Source: Zygaena filipendulae
Lineage: Eukaryota > Arthropoda > Insecta > Lepidoptera > Zygaenidae
Reading direction: 5' to 3'
NCBI GenBank assembly: GCA_907165275.2
Contig: OU015678.1
Span: forward strand, 4,464,001-4,528,000
Length of the DNA stretch: 64,000 bases
The notes below the pieces were generated by a model. The model searched no databases. It was not told where the DNA came from and saw only the letters and a list, made by a program, of their open reading frames with translations. A program made the position numbers and the translations under genes. This document shows positions 1 through 12,293 of the stretch, in pieces (position 1 is the stretch's first letter; each line of letters opens with the position of its first letter).

Positions 1-252
1 TAACATCCTGCATTATCCGTTGGTTTTTGTACAAAAATTAGGTATATACTTACCTACCTACCTAGTGCAAAGTGAACAAAACCAGTATTCAAAGCACAAA
101 AGACAAGTAAAGTCGAAATATCACTAGTTTTATTACCTATATGATTTTGAAGGGTCATCGATCTTTATTCGATACCTACACGTACATACAATTAAATCAT
201 CTATCCTTACAAATAAAATAAACTAGCTTTTGCCCGCGACATTTATTTATTT

Positions 253-520
253 ACTAGCTCTGCCCCGCGGTTTCACCCGCGTGAAAAGTTTTTAAGTAGC
301 AACTTTTTTCCCGACATCCGATTTCAATGAAACAGGCTAAGCTTAATCTACTTGTGAAAACCGCATGACAATCGGTTCAGTAGATGCGGCGATTATCGCG
401 AACAGACAGACAGACAGAAAAGAATTTTTAATTTTTTTTTTGGGCTTAGTTACTCTTCTTTTATCACCCCTCTCAATTTTAGGTAAAAATCGCGAATTCT
501 ACTCTTTTATTATAGTATAG
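253..520 (-). mobile_element. Helitron-like (Lep1-type) repeat, reverse
   Basis: It begins actagctctgccccgcggtt and contains gaacagacagacagacag; it ends near ttatagtatag. The same variant recurs at 14,765-15,079. Confidence 0.6.
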
Positions 521-959
521 ATTTATAAAACAACTATATTTACAGTTAGGACCAATGCGATAGTGTAGCAAAATATGTAATATATATATATAAGCAGCAA
601 ATTTTTCGAAAACAATAATGTACAAGTACGTAAGATTGATATTTAAGGACTTGGAAAGCTTTGTAAGGGTGTTTTTGGGACGCGCGTTATGGGCAAAGAA
701 AGTGGTTGGTCATAGTGAATGAGGTCCCCCTTTTTTTGTCCTTGTGTGATTGTTATAAATGCGAATGTAACGAGTCAATCTGTCTGTCTATCTGTTGCCT
801 ATTCACGCCTTAACTACTCAATCGATAATCATGAAATTTCGCATACACGTTGCCAGGGGTACGGAAAAGGACATCGGGTACCTATAACCTACCCACTGAT
901 TATTATAATAATAATAATAATAATAATCCACATCACAACACACAGATCTACTTGATCCC

Positions 960-1172
960 ACAGTAAGCTATTATTAGCTTGTGTCATGGAAACCAAGCAA
1001 ACGTGGTATATACTACATAGAATTACTTATATATTATACAATACATATAAACACACCCAGACTGGAAAATGGAACCCTGTGTTCATCACACAAAGTCCAC
1101 CCACACCGGGAATCGAACCCGGAACTCCTTGTTTAGCGGGCAGGCATGGTGACCATTGCGCCAATCAAGTCG
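960..1172 (-). mobile_element. tRNA-derived SINE, minus strand
   Basis: On the minus strand the head holds an A-box-like tggcgcaatggtc and a B box gggttcgattccc (about 1,105-1,165). The body extends to about 960 and ends near aagctaataatagc. It is related to 30,998-31,205. Confidence 0.65.
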
Positions 1173-1175
1173 TCA

Positions 1176-1378
1176 CTAATATTATAAATGCGAAAGAGTA
1201 ACTCTATCTGTCTGTCGGTCTGTCTGTCTGTTACGCTTTCACGCCTTAACGGCTCAAACGATCATCATGAAATTTTGTTTGCACGTTATCAAGGACAGAG
1301 AAGGACATAGAGTACTTTCTATCCGAGATTCCCGCGGGAACTCCGAAATCACCACGGGTGAGACCGCGGGGAACATCT
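1176..1378 (+). mobile_element. Helitron-like (Lep1-type) repeat, forward
   Basis: It starts actaatattataaatgcgaa and ends ccgcggggaacatctga. It contains the family landmarks cacgccttaacggctc and ttcccgcgggaactccgaaa. A partial forward copy lies at about 753-890. Confidence 0.7.
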
Positions 1379-3409
1379 GATATTTAATATAAAAAAACTC
1401 GTGTCACAATGTTTACTATCGCACTCCTCCGGAACGCCTTGACCGATTTTTATGAAATTTTTTGTGTATATTTAGTAGATCTGAGAATAGGTCGAGGCCT
1501 AGTTTTATACGTCTAGGTGATAAGGGTAGCCATGGGCGTACCGAGAAGGGGAGGAAGGGCAGGGAGGCAGCGCTACATTCTTAACCTTCACTGTTCCGTC
1601 ACAGGACAAATTCGAAATAACCTCCTTTTTTAAAGTCGGTAAATTAAGACGTCCGGTTTCTAAATCAACGTGTATCATTAAGTATTGATCCGTGTTGATA
1701 AAACATTTCCCACATTGACTCATTTAGTTTGTGACGAGACTCGAACCCGCTACCAGTGCGTACTAACAGCTGCGCGTACGCACGTATACCTAATATCAGG
1801 TAGGTAGGTACCATCGCAGGGACACCGTTTTAACTATCATTGTGTACGCTTCAATAAATTTGACGTTTATACTACGATCTGATCGTTTTGATACTTTATA
1901 TTAAATTGAAAAAAAAAGAAAAAGAAAAAAAATAACATTCATGACAGCATCATAGGTACTGACGAAAGTTCCGTTTCGTTGCAATTTTAATAGGCACCTA
2001 ATATGAAATTTTCCGTAGCACTTTGCTAGCTTTCAACCCTAAAAATATAGTTCATATAGGTAAATATGAAAAAAAAAACACACACACAATTCCACAGAAA
2101 AATTTTGTTCTTTAGTTTTGCGTTAAATTTGTTATTTTCACGTTAACCAATTAATAATATTAATATTGCTTGGAAATTACAAAGTGCAAACTAAACAGCT
2201 TGTATTGTGGGTAGCAGATAACTGCCCGACTTAATTTCGAAGAAGAAGAAGAAACGTTGTGTAAATGTATTTTTCATTACTCATACTCGGAAAGTAGGTC
2301 TGAAGTTGCCTGAGAAGCGGGTTGAAAGTAACCCTTTTCATCCCTAGGGAGAATCGCTTTCAACTGACAACTGTCAAATTATTAAAAAAAAACTAGGTCT
2401 ATTTTCACATTTCTATTGAACCATGTTTCAACTTTCTATACAGCCAGCGCGATGTAAAATTGAAATAACGTAAAGTTCAAGTAGGTATTAATTAAAATAA
2501 AATTCACTCACTTTTTCTTAAGCTAATTCCTATTTATATTTTTTTATTTTCTTTAATTAATACTTAATAATTAAAGAAAATATTTTTTTTAGGTCGCCAC
2601 AATGTAAATAAAAAATACTGGCTGAATTGCTAGCCGGCCAAAGAAAAAGAAATAAGTGGGAAAGTGTCAAGCGACTATCCGATCTTCACTCATTTTTTCT
2701 TTAGCTAATTCCTATTTTTATTTTGACTTTCCTTGCATTCGTAATGAAAAGCACAGTGTTACCCTCGGGAGAAAGACTTACTTTCACCCCTAGGATAACA
2801 ATGTACTATTTTTGATGTGTAACATCTTTGAGCACTAGGGAAAAACGTTTTAAGTGGCGACGCGTTATGGTCATAGTGAATAAGGGCCCAAAGATAGATG
2901 AGGAGCAGAGAACACGGATCGGGAAGTTACTGTCGCGCTACAAAACCAGTCCAATACAAATATCTATTATTTATTATGATTAATTAGATATAGTGAATAA
3001 ACGAACAGAAATCACTTAGTGCGAGCGGCGCGGGCGCAGCGGGTCAGCTAATATAGTTTTATTATCATTTGTACAGTATTTGGGGATCCGTTGGCGGCGG
3101 AAGGAAACACTATATTTGGAGGAAGTCTTTTGATTTTTACTACATATATATTCGTGGGTGTCCAAGCTAAAAGGTACCAGTTCTCGGCATTTAGAGATAA
3201 ACGAGGTTTTGTAAAGTTAGGTGAAAAAGTTACGTCCGCGCGATTTTAATTGATAAATGCTCAATTTTCTACAATTTCATATATATTAATCTACAGTAAT
3301 ATATAAAAATCTATGTGACAAGCAAGTAAAAGTGTTTTTTTTTTTTACTCGAACTTTTATATAATGCTTTTTCTCAAATCAAGCTTCTTCAGAATTTGAA
3401 CTTCAAAGT
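1379..3409. other. Intergenic stretch, no gene seen
   Basis: AT-rich sequence with A- and T-runs, the tRNA-like fragment at 1,735, and a segment (ttactttcacccctaggata, about 2,778) that recurs at about 34,710. Short frames are unconvincing. Confidence 0.6.
1735..1795 (-). mobile_element. tRNA-like fragment
   Basis: gactcgaacccgctaccagt on the plus strand is a B-box-like sequence read on the minus strand, next to a short cgcgtacgcacg palindromic patch. It is probably a SINE remnant. Confidence 0.3.
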
Positions 3410-3751
3410 TAGTGACGTCACGCGAAATTTCAACACAATGTATCTCTGTTATTTTTGGATTACGTAAAAAAAGAAAAAATACGTGTCCAATATTTTTTAT
3501 TAATCTACAAGACGGATTAAAAAAATAATTGTCAAATAGGAAGGAAAGTATAAGGAACCAGATAAAAATACGCACAGTTACACTTGACTGCGCCTATTAT
3601 TTTAGCTTAATGCGTACACAAGCATCGAATTATACAAGCTAGAAAGACGGACATGAGTGGTTTTCAAATATTTATATAAGTATATTAGTATGTTGATTGT
3701 AACTATAGCATTTCCATGCATAGTCAGTAGTGGGAACTGGAATCGTCCCAC

Positions 3752-4040
3752 GATAATGGGCTTGTCAACCAACATTTTAGTTTTTCGTCCGTCTTGTAGA
3801 TTAATAAAAAATATTGGACACGTATTTTTTTCATTTTTTACGTAACCAAAAAATAACGGAGATATATCAAGTCAAAATGTCGCGTGACGTCACGCCGTGC
3901 TAAAGTTTATTATAGCATGTTATGACGTCAAAAGTCCCCACTCCTGAACTTTATCTTTTCAATAATTTGAAAAAGCAAGTCTATTATTTTTTTATTATTT
4001 AACTGATGGTCTAAATAGATTTTTGATTTTCATATCCCGG
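3752..4040. mobile_element. TGACGTCA-bearing MITE family, copy
   Basis: It contains the family core gtccgtcttgtagattaata, ggacacgtattttt, and cgtgacgtcacgc. A partial inverted copy lies just upstream at about 3,410-3,525 (gtgacgtcacgcgaaatttc). Ends resemble ATGGGC...CATATCCC. Confidence 0.6.
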
Positions 4041-4460
4041 AAGCTACCCTTACCATAATTATTTCGAACCATACCGCAGGTTAAAACGCTGCACGCTTAG
4101 CCAAGTTGGCAATTTATAATCGTAAACGGATAGAAAAACTTAGATATAGCTATATAAGTTAGATATCCCTATTATTAAATGTTTCTGTATGTCCTTTTGG
4201 TATGTGTATGTGTGATATGTGTGTGCGTGTGTGTATATTTACTTATATATATTTATGTATATTTATATAATACCTAGATATTTAAGTACGTATTTTATGT
4301 TGTGTAATATTTATATATTAATTATCTCTATGTTCAGTCCTTATTTATGTCTTAGTTTATAACCTAATACTATATATGCTGTGCTGTTGGTGTGCCAATA
4401 AATAAATAAATAAACAATTTTTAGTTTTTTAATACTATTATTTTTATTTTTTTTCGTTTC

Positions 4461-4592
4461 TTCCGTAGGTTGCACACCCCGTCCCTTTTATCTCTCTGTC
4501 AACCTAATGGTTAACTGTCAGAGAATGCCGCAAGGCATTAAGTTCGCCATTTGTATTATTTTGTGCAAGAAGAATAAATAAATAAATAAATA
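4461..4592 (+). mobile_element. 3' end of a non-LTR/RTE-like element with AAAT tail, copy 1
   Basis: It runs from ttccgtaggttgcacacccc to a (AAAT)n-type tail. It is nearly identical to 10,463-10,594, and both end in ttttgtgcaagaagaataaa followed by aataaat repeats. Confidence 0.65.
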
Positions 4593-5364
4593 TAATATAG
4601 AACGTTTGATACGTTCCGTCCCGTGGGCACGCATGATGGACTTTCGTGACCACGTGGCACGACGGTGCTTTCCTTAGTTTTCTATGCGTTAACGATTTTA
4701 TAGATTGTCAACTTGGCTAAGGGGGCTGATCAGAATTAGGTAATCTATTGATAAGATTTTCTTCTCTTTACCTACCATTTTCATCCACGTTTCGGCTTTC
4801 CCCCGGGAATTCCAGGGTGAAAAGTAACCCTGTGACCCTGTACCCCTGACAAGGTGTATATCTACGCAGAATTTCATGATGATCTGTTCCGTGGTTATGG
4901 CGTGAAAGCCTAGCAAACAAACTCACATTTGCGTTTATAATAGATATTAGTTAAGATTCGGCACTTATTATATGCAGTATTTAGCTGACTATACGAGGTA
5001 ATAAAATACTTACTTACATAAAATATCGTTGAAAATATGTAAAATAAAAAAAAAAATATTGTAGGTAGGTATGTACAATTGTACATAAAATTCAAATGCG
5101 TTAACGATGTTTCTTCAAAAGCCAAAACTATTTCCGTATAAGAAAATCAAGCGAGGGAGCGCTAAATACGTTTTTTGATAATTTCATAGTCGAATTCTCT
5201 GCATGGGCAGAGGGACTTTCTTATGTTTGAGGCACAAAAAGCTACACAGGTAGCTTGGAGTTTTTTTTTTTTAATACAAATCAGCAACGGGAACCGTAGC
5301 CAAAGGCATCGAACCCATACTAGTCTAATTCAGTGCCATTGGACACATCTACTTAACAAGGATG
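4593..5364. other. Intergenic stretch, repeat remnants only
   Basis: It contains gattgtcaacttggctaagg (about 4,705), inverse of sequence at about 20,815, and a Helitron-like reverse fragment at about 4,795-4,945. Confidence 0.55.
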
Positions 5365-5720
5365 AATGCGGCTGCCCTACGGTGAAACAAAGTAATTGCA
5401 GCGGAATAAATTTTTCAGGAGGAGCAAAAAACTGAAAATAGCTTTACATAAATATATAACGATTTTCTTTATTTTAATTTCTCCAAGACTAAGGCATTTT
5501 GGATGGTTGTCGCAGCAGAATAAATTTAACCGAAAGTCGCTTTATTTAAAACAAATCTTCCATAGTTTAATAGTTTTCTTAATTTTAATTTCTGTAAGAC
5601 TAAAGCCTTTTGCATGGTTGTGAGTATGTAGCAACGTCCGTTATGCGTGAAAAGTGCCAAAAAAAAACTCATTTTGAAAAAAATGTCAGTTGCATTGTTT
5701 TTCCGTAGGGCAGCCGAATG
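5365..5720. mobile_element. Short TIR element with AATG target duplication
   Basis: The element 5369-5716 has 14-bp perfect inverted ends (CGGCTGCCCTACGG / CCGTAGGGCAGCCG) and aatg at both flanks. Inside are two direct copies of a unit of about 45 bp containing tttaatttct..aagactaa.gc. I cannot assign the superfamily. Confidence 0.75.
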
Positions 5721-6830
5721 AAGTGAGTCTTTGCTTGAATCGAATAAAAAAGGAATTTCTTCCACACTCGGGATTTTGGAATAATATCGATGTTACAACC
5801 TTAATTATAAAACTTGATTAACTATCTAAGTGTTTGTGTCATTGTAATATGTTTGGCCGCAGCTTTTACGATCTTAATGGTGAAATTCGTGTAAGAACCC
5901 CTTTTTTTTCGTCAGTCGATTTCGACAAAAGTTTTTTGTATTCGTTCTTTTGCTCTTCGGTGAATGAATGGAAATGTTCAAGTATTCATGAATGTAGTCA
6001 GTCATTTTTGAGTACATATTGAGTTCAAAAGGGTTGGTTTGCTTAACAAGTAAAAAACAAGCTAATCTAATCGCTAATTGCATCTAAATAGGTCTTATAA
6101 TACAGCGGTACGGCACGGTAAAAGCTATAAGGAGCCGCTTGTCGCCGCGAATTCAAACGTTGTTTGTTCTCTGAATTGTTTTTTTTTTTTAATTAAAATT
6201 AGCCATGGAATGTTGTGGGAATATGGATGACTGGCATTTTGCTTTGATAAAAAAAAAAAGTTGTCTACTACTTACATATTTTTTGAGAAGCCCGTATTTA
6301 GAATCGCTACTCAAAAGCCAGTCACTTCACAATAGATAACTCTCTTTCTATCTTTATCTCCCTCATTACACTGGATAACGAAGAAGACAAACTAAAACTT
6401 GATGGCGATTGAATAGTTTATTAATACCTACAAAGCTTACAACTATTGCCCACGACGGATTTTACAGGGTGTTAGGTAAAACGAGACACATATTCAAGAA
6501 GGTTGTTCAGGATCCGATTCTCGTTTTGAATATCTCAAAAAAAAAAAACATAATAATAAATATTTACGGAGTTTTTTTTTTCATTCAACGCCGCTTCTTT
6601 TGTACTGCCGCTCTCGCGCAGAAAATATTAAGGTCATTTACCCGCGTAAAGCCACGTTTTTATCGAAAGTATTCTTTGCTATTTATCAGTGTTTTTTTTT
6701 TAATTCCATTTCTTTGTGCGTACTTTACAATTAATTAATAATTTATTAATTAATTTTTTTTTTACTTTACAATTTGTGAGACACCAATCTAGGAAATCGG
6801 AAATGTAATCGAAGTTAGAACAGCTGGTTC

Positions 6831-6970
6831 CGATTTAGGATCAGTGAGTGAGAGAGAGAGCAAGTGATCACATTACATTAAAATGTACCCTAGAGTAGTC
6901 GATTTAGGGTATACAATTTAGTGTAGTGTGATCACTCGCTCTCTCTCTCTCACTCACTTATCCTAAATTG
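6831..6970. repeat. Foldback repeat with GA/CT-rich arms
   Basis: The left arm (6831-6885: cgatttaggatcagtgagtg ... agtgatcacattac) pairs with the right arm (6922-6970: gtagtgtgatcactcg ... tcctaaattg). The arms are about 50 nt with a loop of about 36 nt. It is probably a MITE; borders are unclear. Confidence 0.7.
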
Positions 6971-7402
6971 TATCCGATTTAGATTCCCTAAATTGGCAGT
7001 AGTGTAATAAGCCCATTACACCTGTATAAATGGCGTTATCCAATGTAATGTTATCAAATTCTTTAATGGGGATAACTTATAACGTGTTAGGTACTTGGTT
7101 TCCAACTTTCCACGACACAAGCTTATTGCTTAGTGTGGGATCCAGTATGTAGATCTGTATTTGGTGAAGTGGATTTAATATATTATGAGGTTTTGTAAAT
7201 ATAAACAGTACATCGTTATACCTACCTTTACAGCACAATTTAGTTTACCTACATCTTTGAGCATGGAAAGTTTATACCTAAGCGAATAAATTCCGACGCA
7301 GGTTTTAGGTTAGATGCAAATATTCTTTTTAGCCAACTTTTATTGATATTTTTGATAGATACTTTTATAGGAATAAATAAATAGATACAGTTCTTCTTCA
7401 TA

Positions 7403-7550
7403 ATGCTACTGCTCCACCTGCGTTAACGTTAACGTTGATGTTAATGTCTGACGTGGTAATTTTAGTACCTAAGTTAACGCGTTAAAATGTTGGCCACATC
7501 TAAATTAGCGCACTAATTTACGCGTTAACACGCAGGTGGAGCAGTAGCAT
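7403..7550. mobile_element. 148-bp MITE with perfect 20-bp inverted repeats
   Basis: It starts ATGCTACTGCTCCACCTGCG and ends with the exact inverse. The interior is rich in gttaacg motifs (gcgttaacgttaacgttgat). No target duplication is obvious. Confidence 0.75.
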
Positions 7551-8487
7551 AAGAATAAATTTATTGTCTGTGCATAGTTTTCCTTGGTCAGAGTAAACAA
7601 AAAAATGCTGTTGACAAGTGACTCGTGCACTGAACGCGTACCTGGATACCACTTCTACCCGACAAGAAACAAAAACTATGTATTAAATTGTCTAGTTATA
7701 GATAGGTAGATTCCTCAGAAGAATAACTTCCTACCAAGGAAGCTTCTTGGTACCTACTGGTACCTACCAACGTAATCCCCAATGACATCTGTCAAACATC
7801 TTTAAAGAAAACGCGGGAAGATCAGGCGCGCTATTTGAATTCTTACATCGACAATAGAATTCTTTCATCAATGTGTGGAATTAATCTGGCACCACGGAGC
7901 TAAGATCGGATTTTGACGAACACCAGCCTTTGTTGTATTCGAAACGCCAAATAATATTCTATTCTCCAAGAAAATATGAAACTTCATGGGTCAATTAGGA
8001 TCGACAAGGAACGTTCTACAATTGTCCATAAGATTTAAATTCCAAGGGCATATTGAAATTATTTTTGTACTGTATTCTACTGTTTTTTCGTTTCAAAATA
8101 CACCTTACCTCCATGCGTTAGAAGATAAAATTGATACGACATCTTTTTGTAAAATAAAAATGCTCTATTTTCAATCGCTAATCCAGAGAGAATAGGTAGG
8201 TGGTGGTTTTTTTTCTAAAAGTTCTGCGCAAATAATATCTTTTATTTGGCAAATTCGCGCGCATTCAAGTTCGAAAGTAATTCGATATGCGTAGAAAATG
8301 ACAGTTCTTTTCATAAAACTGTGATTTTAGAATTGAATCTTGTGAATTATGGTTGGATGGATTTGTTAGAGAGAAACTTTGTCTATGCAAAATTTAATGC
8401 ATTTTTTCTGACATTTCCAACAATCGTTATATTTATTCTTCTGAGTTTTTTTCATTTTACAGAAAACCTTGACAAATTAGGTACCTA

Positions 8488-9068
8488 TTCCTATATACTT
8501 TACCTTCCTCACAAATCACTCTATTTATTAGTGAAAACCGCATGCGAATATATTATATCAGAATCCGTTAAGTAGTTTTTGAGTTTATCGCGAACAGACA
8601 GACAGACAGACAGCCGCGGAGGACTGTGTTTTATAGTAATACTAGCTGTCCCGTGCGGTTTCACTCGCGCTAATTTCGGAGTTCACGAATTCCAGGATAA
8701 CTATAGATATAAGTATATATAAACCTTCGTCATAAATCACTATATCTATTGGTGAAAACTGCATTAAAATCCGTTCAGTAGCTTCTGAGTTTTGAAAAGA
8801 CAGCGGAAGCGACTTCAAGTTATACTATACTAGCTGACCCGCCCGGTTTCACCCGCGATAATTTCGGATTTCTCGTGGAATTGCTACAAACTTTGCAACC
8901 CCTTTTCATCCCCTGAAGGGTAGAATTTTGGAAAGTCTTCTTATCGGATGTGTACGTCATACAAAGAACACACCCTCCAAGTTTCATGTCTCTACGATCA
9001 GCGGTTTAGGCTGTGCGTTTATCCGTCAGTCAGTCATGCAGGACGAAGCATTTTATATGTATGGATAT
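8488..9068 (-). mobile_element. Cluster of three Helitron-like copies, reverse
   Basis: Three heads occur in series: a fragment to 8,640, actagctgtcccgtgcggtt at 8,641 and actagctgacccgcccggtt at 8,829. The last belongs to a subtype containing ctacgatcagcggtttaggc, also seen at 16,520 and 29,195. Confidence 0.6.
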
Positions 9069-10462
9069 AAAATATGTGTAGTGAATATGTCTAAGCTCAA
9101 AATCAAAGCACAGGTCCCAAAAATTCCTTTCTGCCTCATCTAATCTACACTCCATGAATACTCAGCGGAGTTATAATCAGTCGTGTATGCAAGCGCCTAA
9201 GCAAATATCACAGTGGTTTTTTGTTTTAAATACAAATTAGTGAGCGCGTGATATCGACCGGCACTAGAGGCGTGCACACAGCTCTTATTTGCCCACAAAT
9301 GTCACACATCGTGCTGCCGCTTGACAAATAGTGACAGCTCTGTTTGACATTACTGTACAGGATGTTTTATTTTTTAGCTGGCTAGATAAATTTGTCACTA
9401 AAGTACTAACCTATGTAAACCAAAATAACCCACAGTCTCCTTATCCTATCCAAAATTCCGAATCCGCATCCTTTTCATGTTTATGATCGTTTCCCTACCT
9501 TGAAACTGGCAAAATGCGCAAACCGCGCGGCGCCATAACAAAAAAAAAAGTACTAACTACATCGTAGTTGAGTATCAAGTGTCGTGGGACATTATTAAGG
9601 TAGAGAACTGCAGAAACATCACCGACTTCAAAACTTGCTTTAAGCGATAGATATAACTATTATTCGGAATAAGTATAGCTTCGATTAACTTTAACCAGTT
9701 TATCTACATACATATATAATCACACATGCAAACTTAAGTCTGCCCACTATAGGTTTTCCGTGACGTGTGCAGACAGACTGTTCAGTTCCCTTTATATATA
9801 GGTAGGTAGTTTTTCTATAGGTAGAAATAATAAAAAATGTTTATTTTTTACAGTCACAAACTGATATGAAACTGATATGACGACTAATGTGACTTTGTTA
9901 ATCTCATAGACTTTTATTAATATTCTCATGTAAGCGATTTTTATCTTTTTTTGAGAATAAATTCTTCTTTAAACCTTATATACATGTTCAATATAAATTC
10001 ATACAAAACGGCGTTACTATCCACCGCACTCAAAATCGTTATAATGATTAATTACCTACTTAATTTTTCTTCGTAATCTTAACAATATTGTGCCAGTTTT
10101 GTTTCAAAAATCTTTAAAATTAAAGTTATTCAAATCTGGCCACATCCAAAAATTTTGTAAAGAAAAATTACCTAGCTTGGTTCAATGAGGCATTAGTTTC
10201 TACTAAATGTCGTAAAATTTGAATTTATCGTTTTTATACATAATAAAATTGTTACCTGTCTGTCACGAACACTGCACCACCCTGTATAATTCGTCACATA
10301 TGTGTGGGGTGGTCCGTCATTCTGTTTTATTACAGCAATAATCTCACATGTAACTATTTGTGGTTCGCTTGCTTTTGATAACGTGACTAAAAAACGTTGG
10401 GTAAGTCAGTTATAAAACTTGCATAACTAAAAATAAAACTAGATTTAGTTATGAAACAAATT
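9069..10462. other. Intergenic stretch, nothing recognised
   Basis: AT-rich; one short CpG patch (cgcaaaccgcgcggcgccat, about 9,517). No supported frame, RNA gene or clear repeat border. Confidence 0.5.
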
Positions 10463-10594
10463 TCCGTAGGTTGCACACCCCGTCCCTTTTATCTCTCTGT
10501 CAACCCAATGGTTAACTGTCAGAGAATGCCGCAAGGCAATAAGTTCGCCATTTGGACTATTTTGTGCAAGAAGAATAAATAAATAAATAAATCC
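10463..10594 (+). mobile_element. 3' end of a non-LTR/RTE-like element with AAAT tail, copy 2
   Basis: This is a second copy of the 4,461-4,592 sequence with only a few differences. Two short 3'-end copies imply independent, heavily 5'-truncated insertions. Confidence 0.65.
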
Positions 10595-10607
10595 AACCAT
10601 CGTATCC

Positions 10608-10808
10608 TTACCCTTACTTATAAATGCGAAAAAGGGATTATTTGTTTGTTTGTTACGCTTTCACACCTTAGCTACTCAACCGATCTTCATGAAATTTTTC
10701 GTACACGTTGTCAGGGGTACTGAAAAAGACATGGAGTTTTTCTTACCTCTGAATTCCCGCAGGAACTCCGAAATTAACGTGGTTAAAACCGCGGCGAACA
10801 GCTAGTAG
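10608..10808 (+). mobile_element. Helitron-like repeat, forward
   Basis: It runs from ttacttataaatgcgaaaaa to gcggcgaacagctagta, with the usual acctctgaattcccgcagga segment. Confidence 0.65.
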
Positions 10809-11344
10809 ATAACGAATAAATTACTGCACGCATTTGAATAAAACTCAGCAAGCAGTTTAAGTCTTGTGTCAGTATTAAGGACATCAAACAGTTTCCGAAA
10901 GATCCCCAAAGTTCACGTACCTATATCAGAATGAAAGAAAGAAAGAAATTTTATCTGGCATAAAACAATAGGTATTATTATAAAAAAAAAACAAAATTTT
11001 TGATGTTCTACAAAAAATCACGGAACCCTTTTCAAAAATATCTCAATCGCACTTCATGGGCGGACGAAGTTCTTTTTTTAATTCAAAACCAAACAAACCA
11101 AAGACAAGGGAAAAATGCTAACAACCTTAGTTTGTGGTAAATAGGAGTTAATTTATGAAAAAAACTTGTCAAATATCTAACGATTTGTGCTATGGAGCCG
11201 CATTGGAAATATTGATATACGTAGGTAACACTCCAAGTTTACTTCGTTTGTAAGTATTTTTGATGAGCGAAATATTTTTTTAGAACCGTCGCAGTACTCA
11301 CCTAAAAACTTTCCTCTTTATGGTATAACTATAGTTATAAAATA

Positions 11345-11640
11345 TAGCTGTAATCGCGATTTCACCCGCGGTAATTTCGGAGTTCCTGCAAGAATTCCAG
11401 AAGTAACTATACGTATGAAGCTTCCTTTTGAATTACTCTATCGACGAAAACCGCATAGAAATTGGTTGCGTAGTTTAAATATCAAATCTGACAGACGGAA
11501 GCAACTTTGTAGCAGAATCATAAAAATCAGTAAACTGAAAAAATTTTCAATCAAAATAATAATAAAATACAACCTATTTACAACCCCCTAGCTGCTCACC
11601 CGCGGTTTCACCCGCGGTATTCCTGCGGGAATACTTACTT
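11345..11640 (-). mobile_element. Two Helitron-like fragments, reverse
   Basis: A headless copy (gtaatcgcgatttcacccgc) spans about 11,345-11,510, and a short head (ctagctgctcacccgcggtt) lies at about 11,589-11,640. Confidence 0.55.
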
Positions 11641-11847
11641 TGTTCCGCAGTGTCCAATATAGTATCCGCGCGTACAAAAACTTTCTATCAGCAAACGAAT
11701 AAAAAATAGACAAACTGATCTTTATTAAAATATGTATTACGAACCCATCTGAAAAATAGGTAAAAATCGAAAAATCGTACCAGAATGAAGTATCCTTTTA
11801 CATCCTTTCAGTCTATGGCTGCCAAATAGCAAATACACCATTAAACT

Positions 11848-12293
11848 AAGTGCCTGCTTACACTATGCGACACGTCATTGCGTCTTGTCGCAACGATTTG
11901 TCGTCGACGCAAGCGATAGCTCTGCGTCTCGTCGCCGCGACAAGTAACAAGCGAGCCCCGACTCCCCTATAGCTTGTCGTTGCGACTCTGCAACTCTGAC
12001 GCCAAGTGTGTGGAGCTTTAAACCAAATATATGAAAAACTCACTCAGCTTTCACCCTCGATAATTTCAGAGTTCACGCGGGAATTCCGTGATAAAAAGTA
12101 CTTTATTTGCTTCTCTGTATCCCTGACAACGTGTATGCAAAATTTCATGATGATCCGTTCAGCCGTTGAGGCGTGTAAGCGTAACAAACAAACAAACTCA
12201 CTTTCGCATTTATAATTTTAGTAAGGATTGTACTCCGCAGCCTGTCGTCGCGTCTTGTCGTCGAGCTGTCGGTCGCTGTCGCGTATCGCATAG
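11848..12293. mobile_element. TIR element with a nested Helitron-like copy
   Basis: The outer ends are cttacactatgcgacacg and, inversely, gcacactatgcgatacgc. Both outer segments share gtcttgtcg/cgtcg-rich text. A Helitron-like copy in reverse orientation (about 12,044-12,228) interrupts it. Confidence 0.55.

Larger units (their letters stand above)
5721..8487. other. Intergenic stretch apart from two foldback elements
   Basis: The frames at 6409-6738 and 8246-8575 (109 codons each) are low-complexity, lack codon bias and resemble no family I know. I do not call them genes. Confidence 0.55.

Noticed and set aside
6409..6738. 109-codon frame on the plus strand
   Set aside because: Low-complexity, with T and A runs and no family motif; it lies in AT-rich intergenic sequence next to MITEs.
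8246..8575. 109-codon frame on the plus strand
   Set aside because: No recognisable domain, and its 3' part runs into a Helitron-like repeat.
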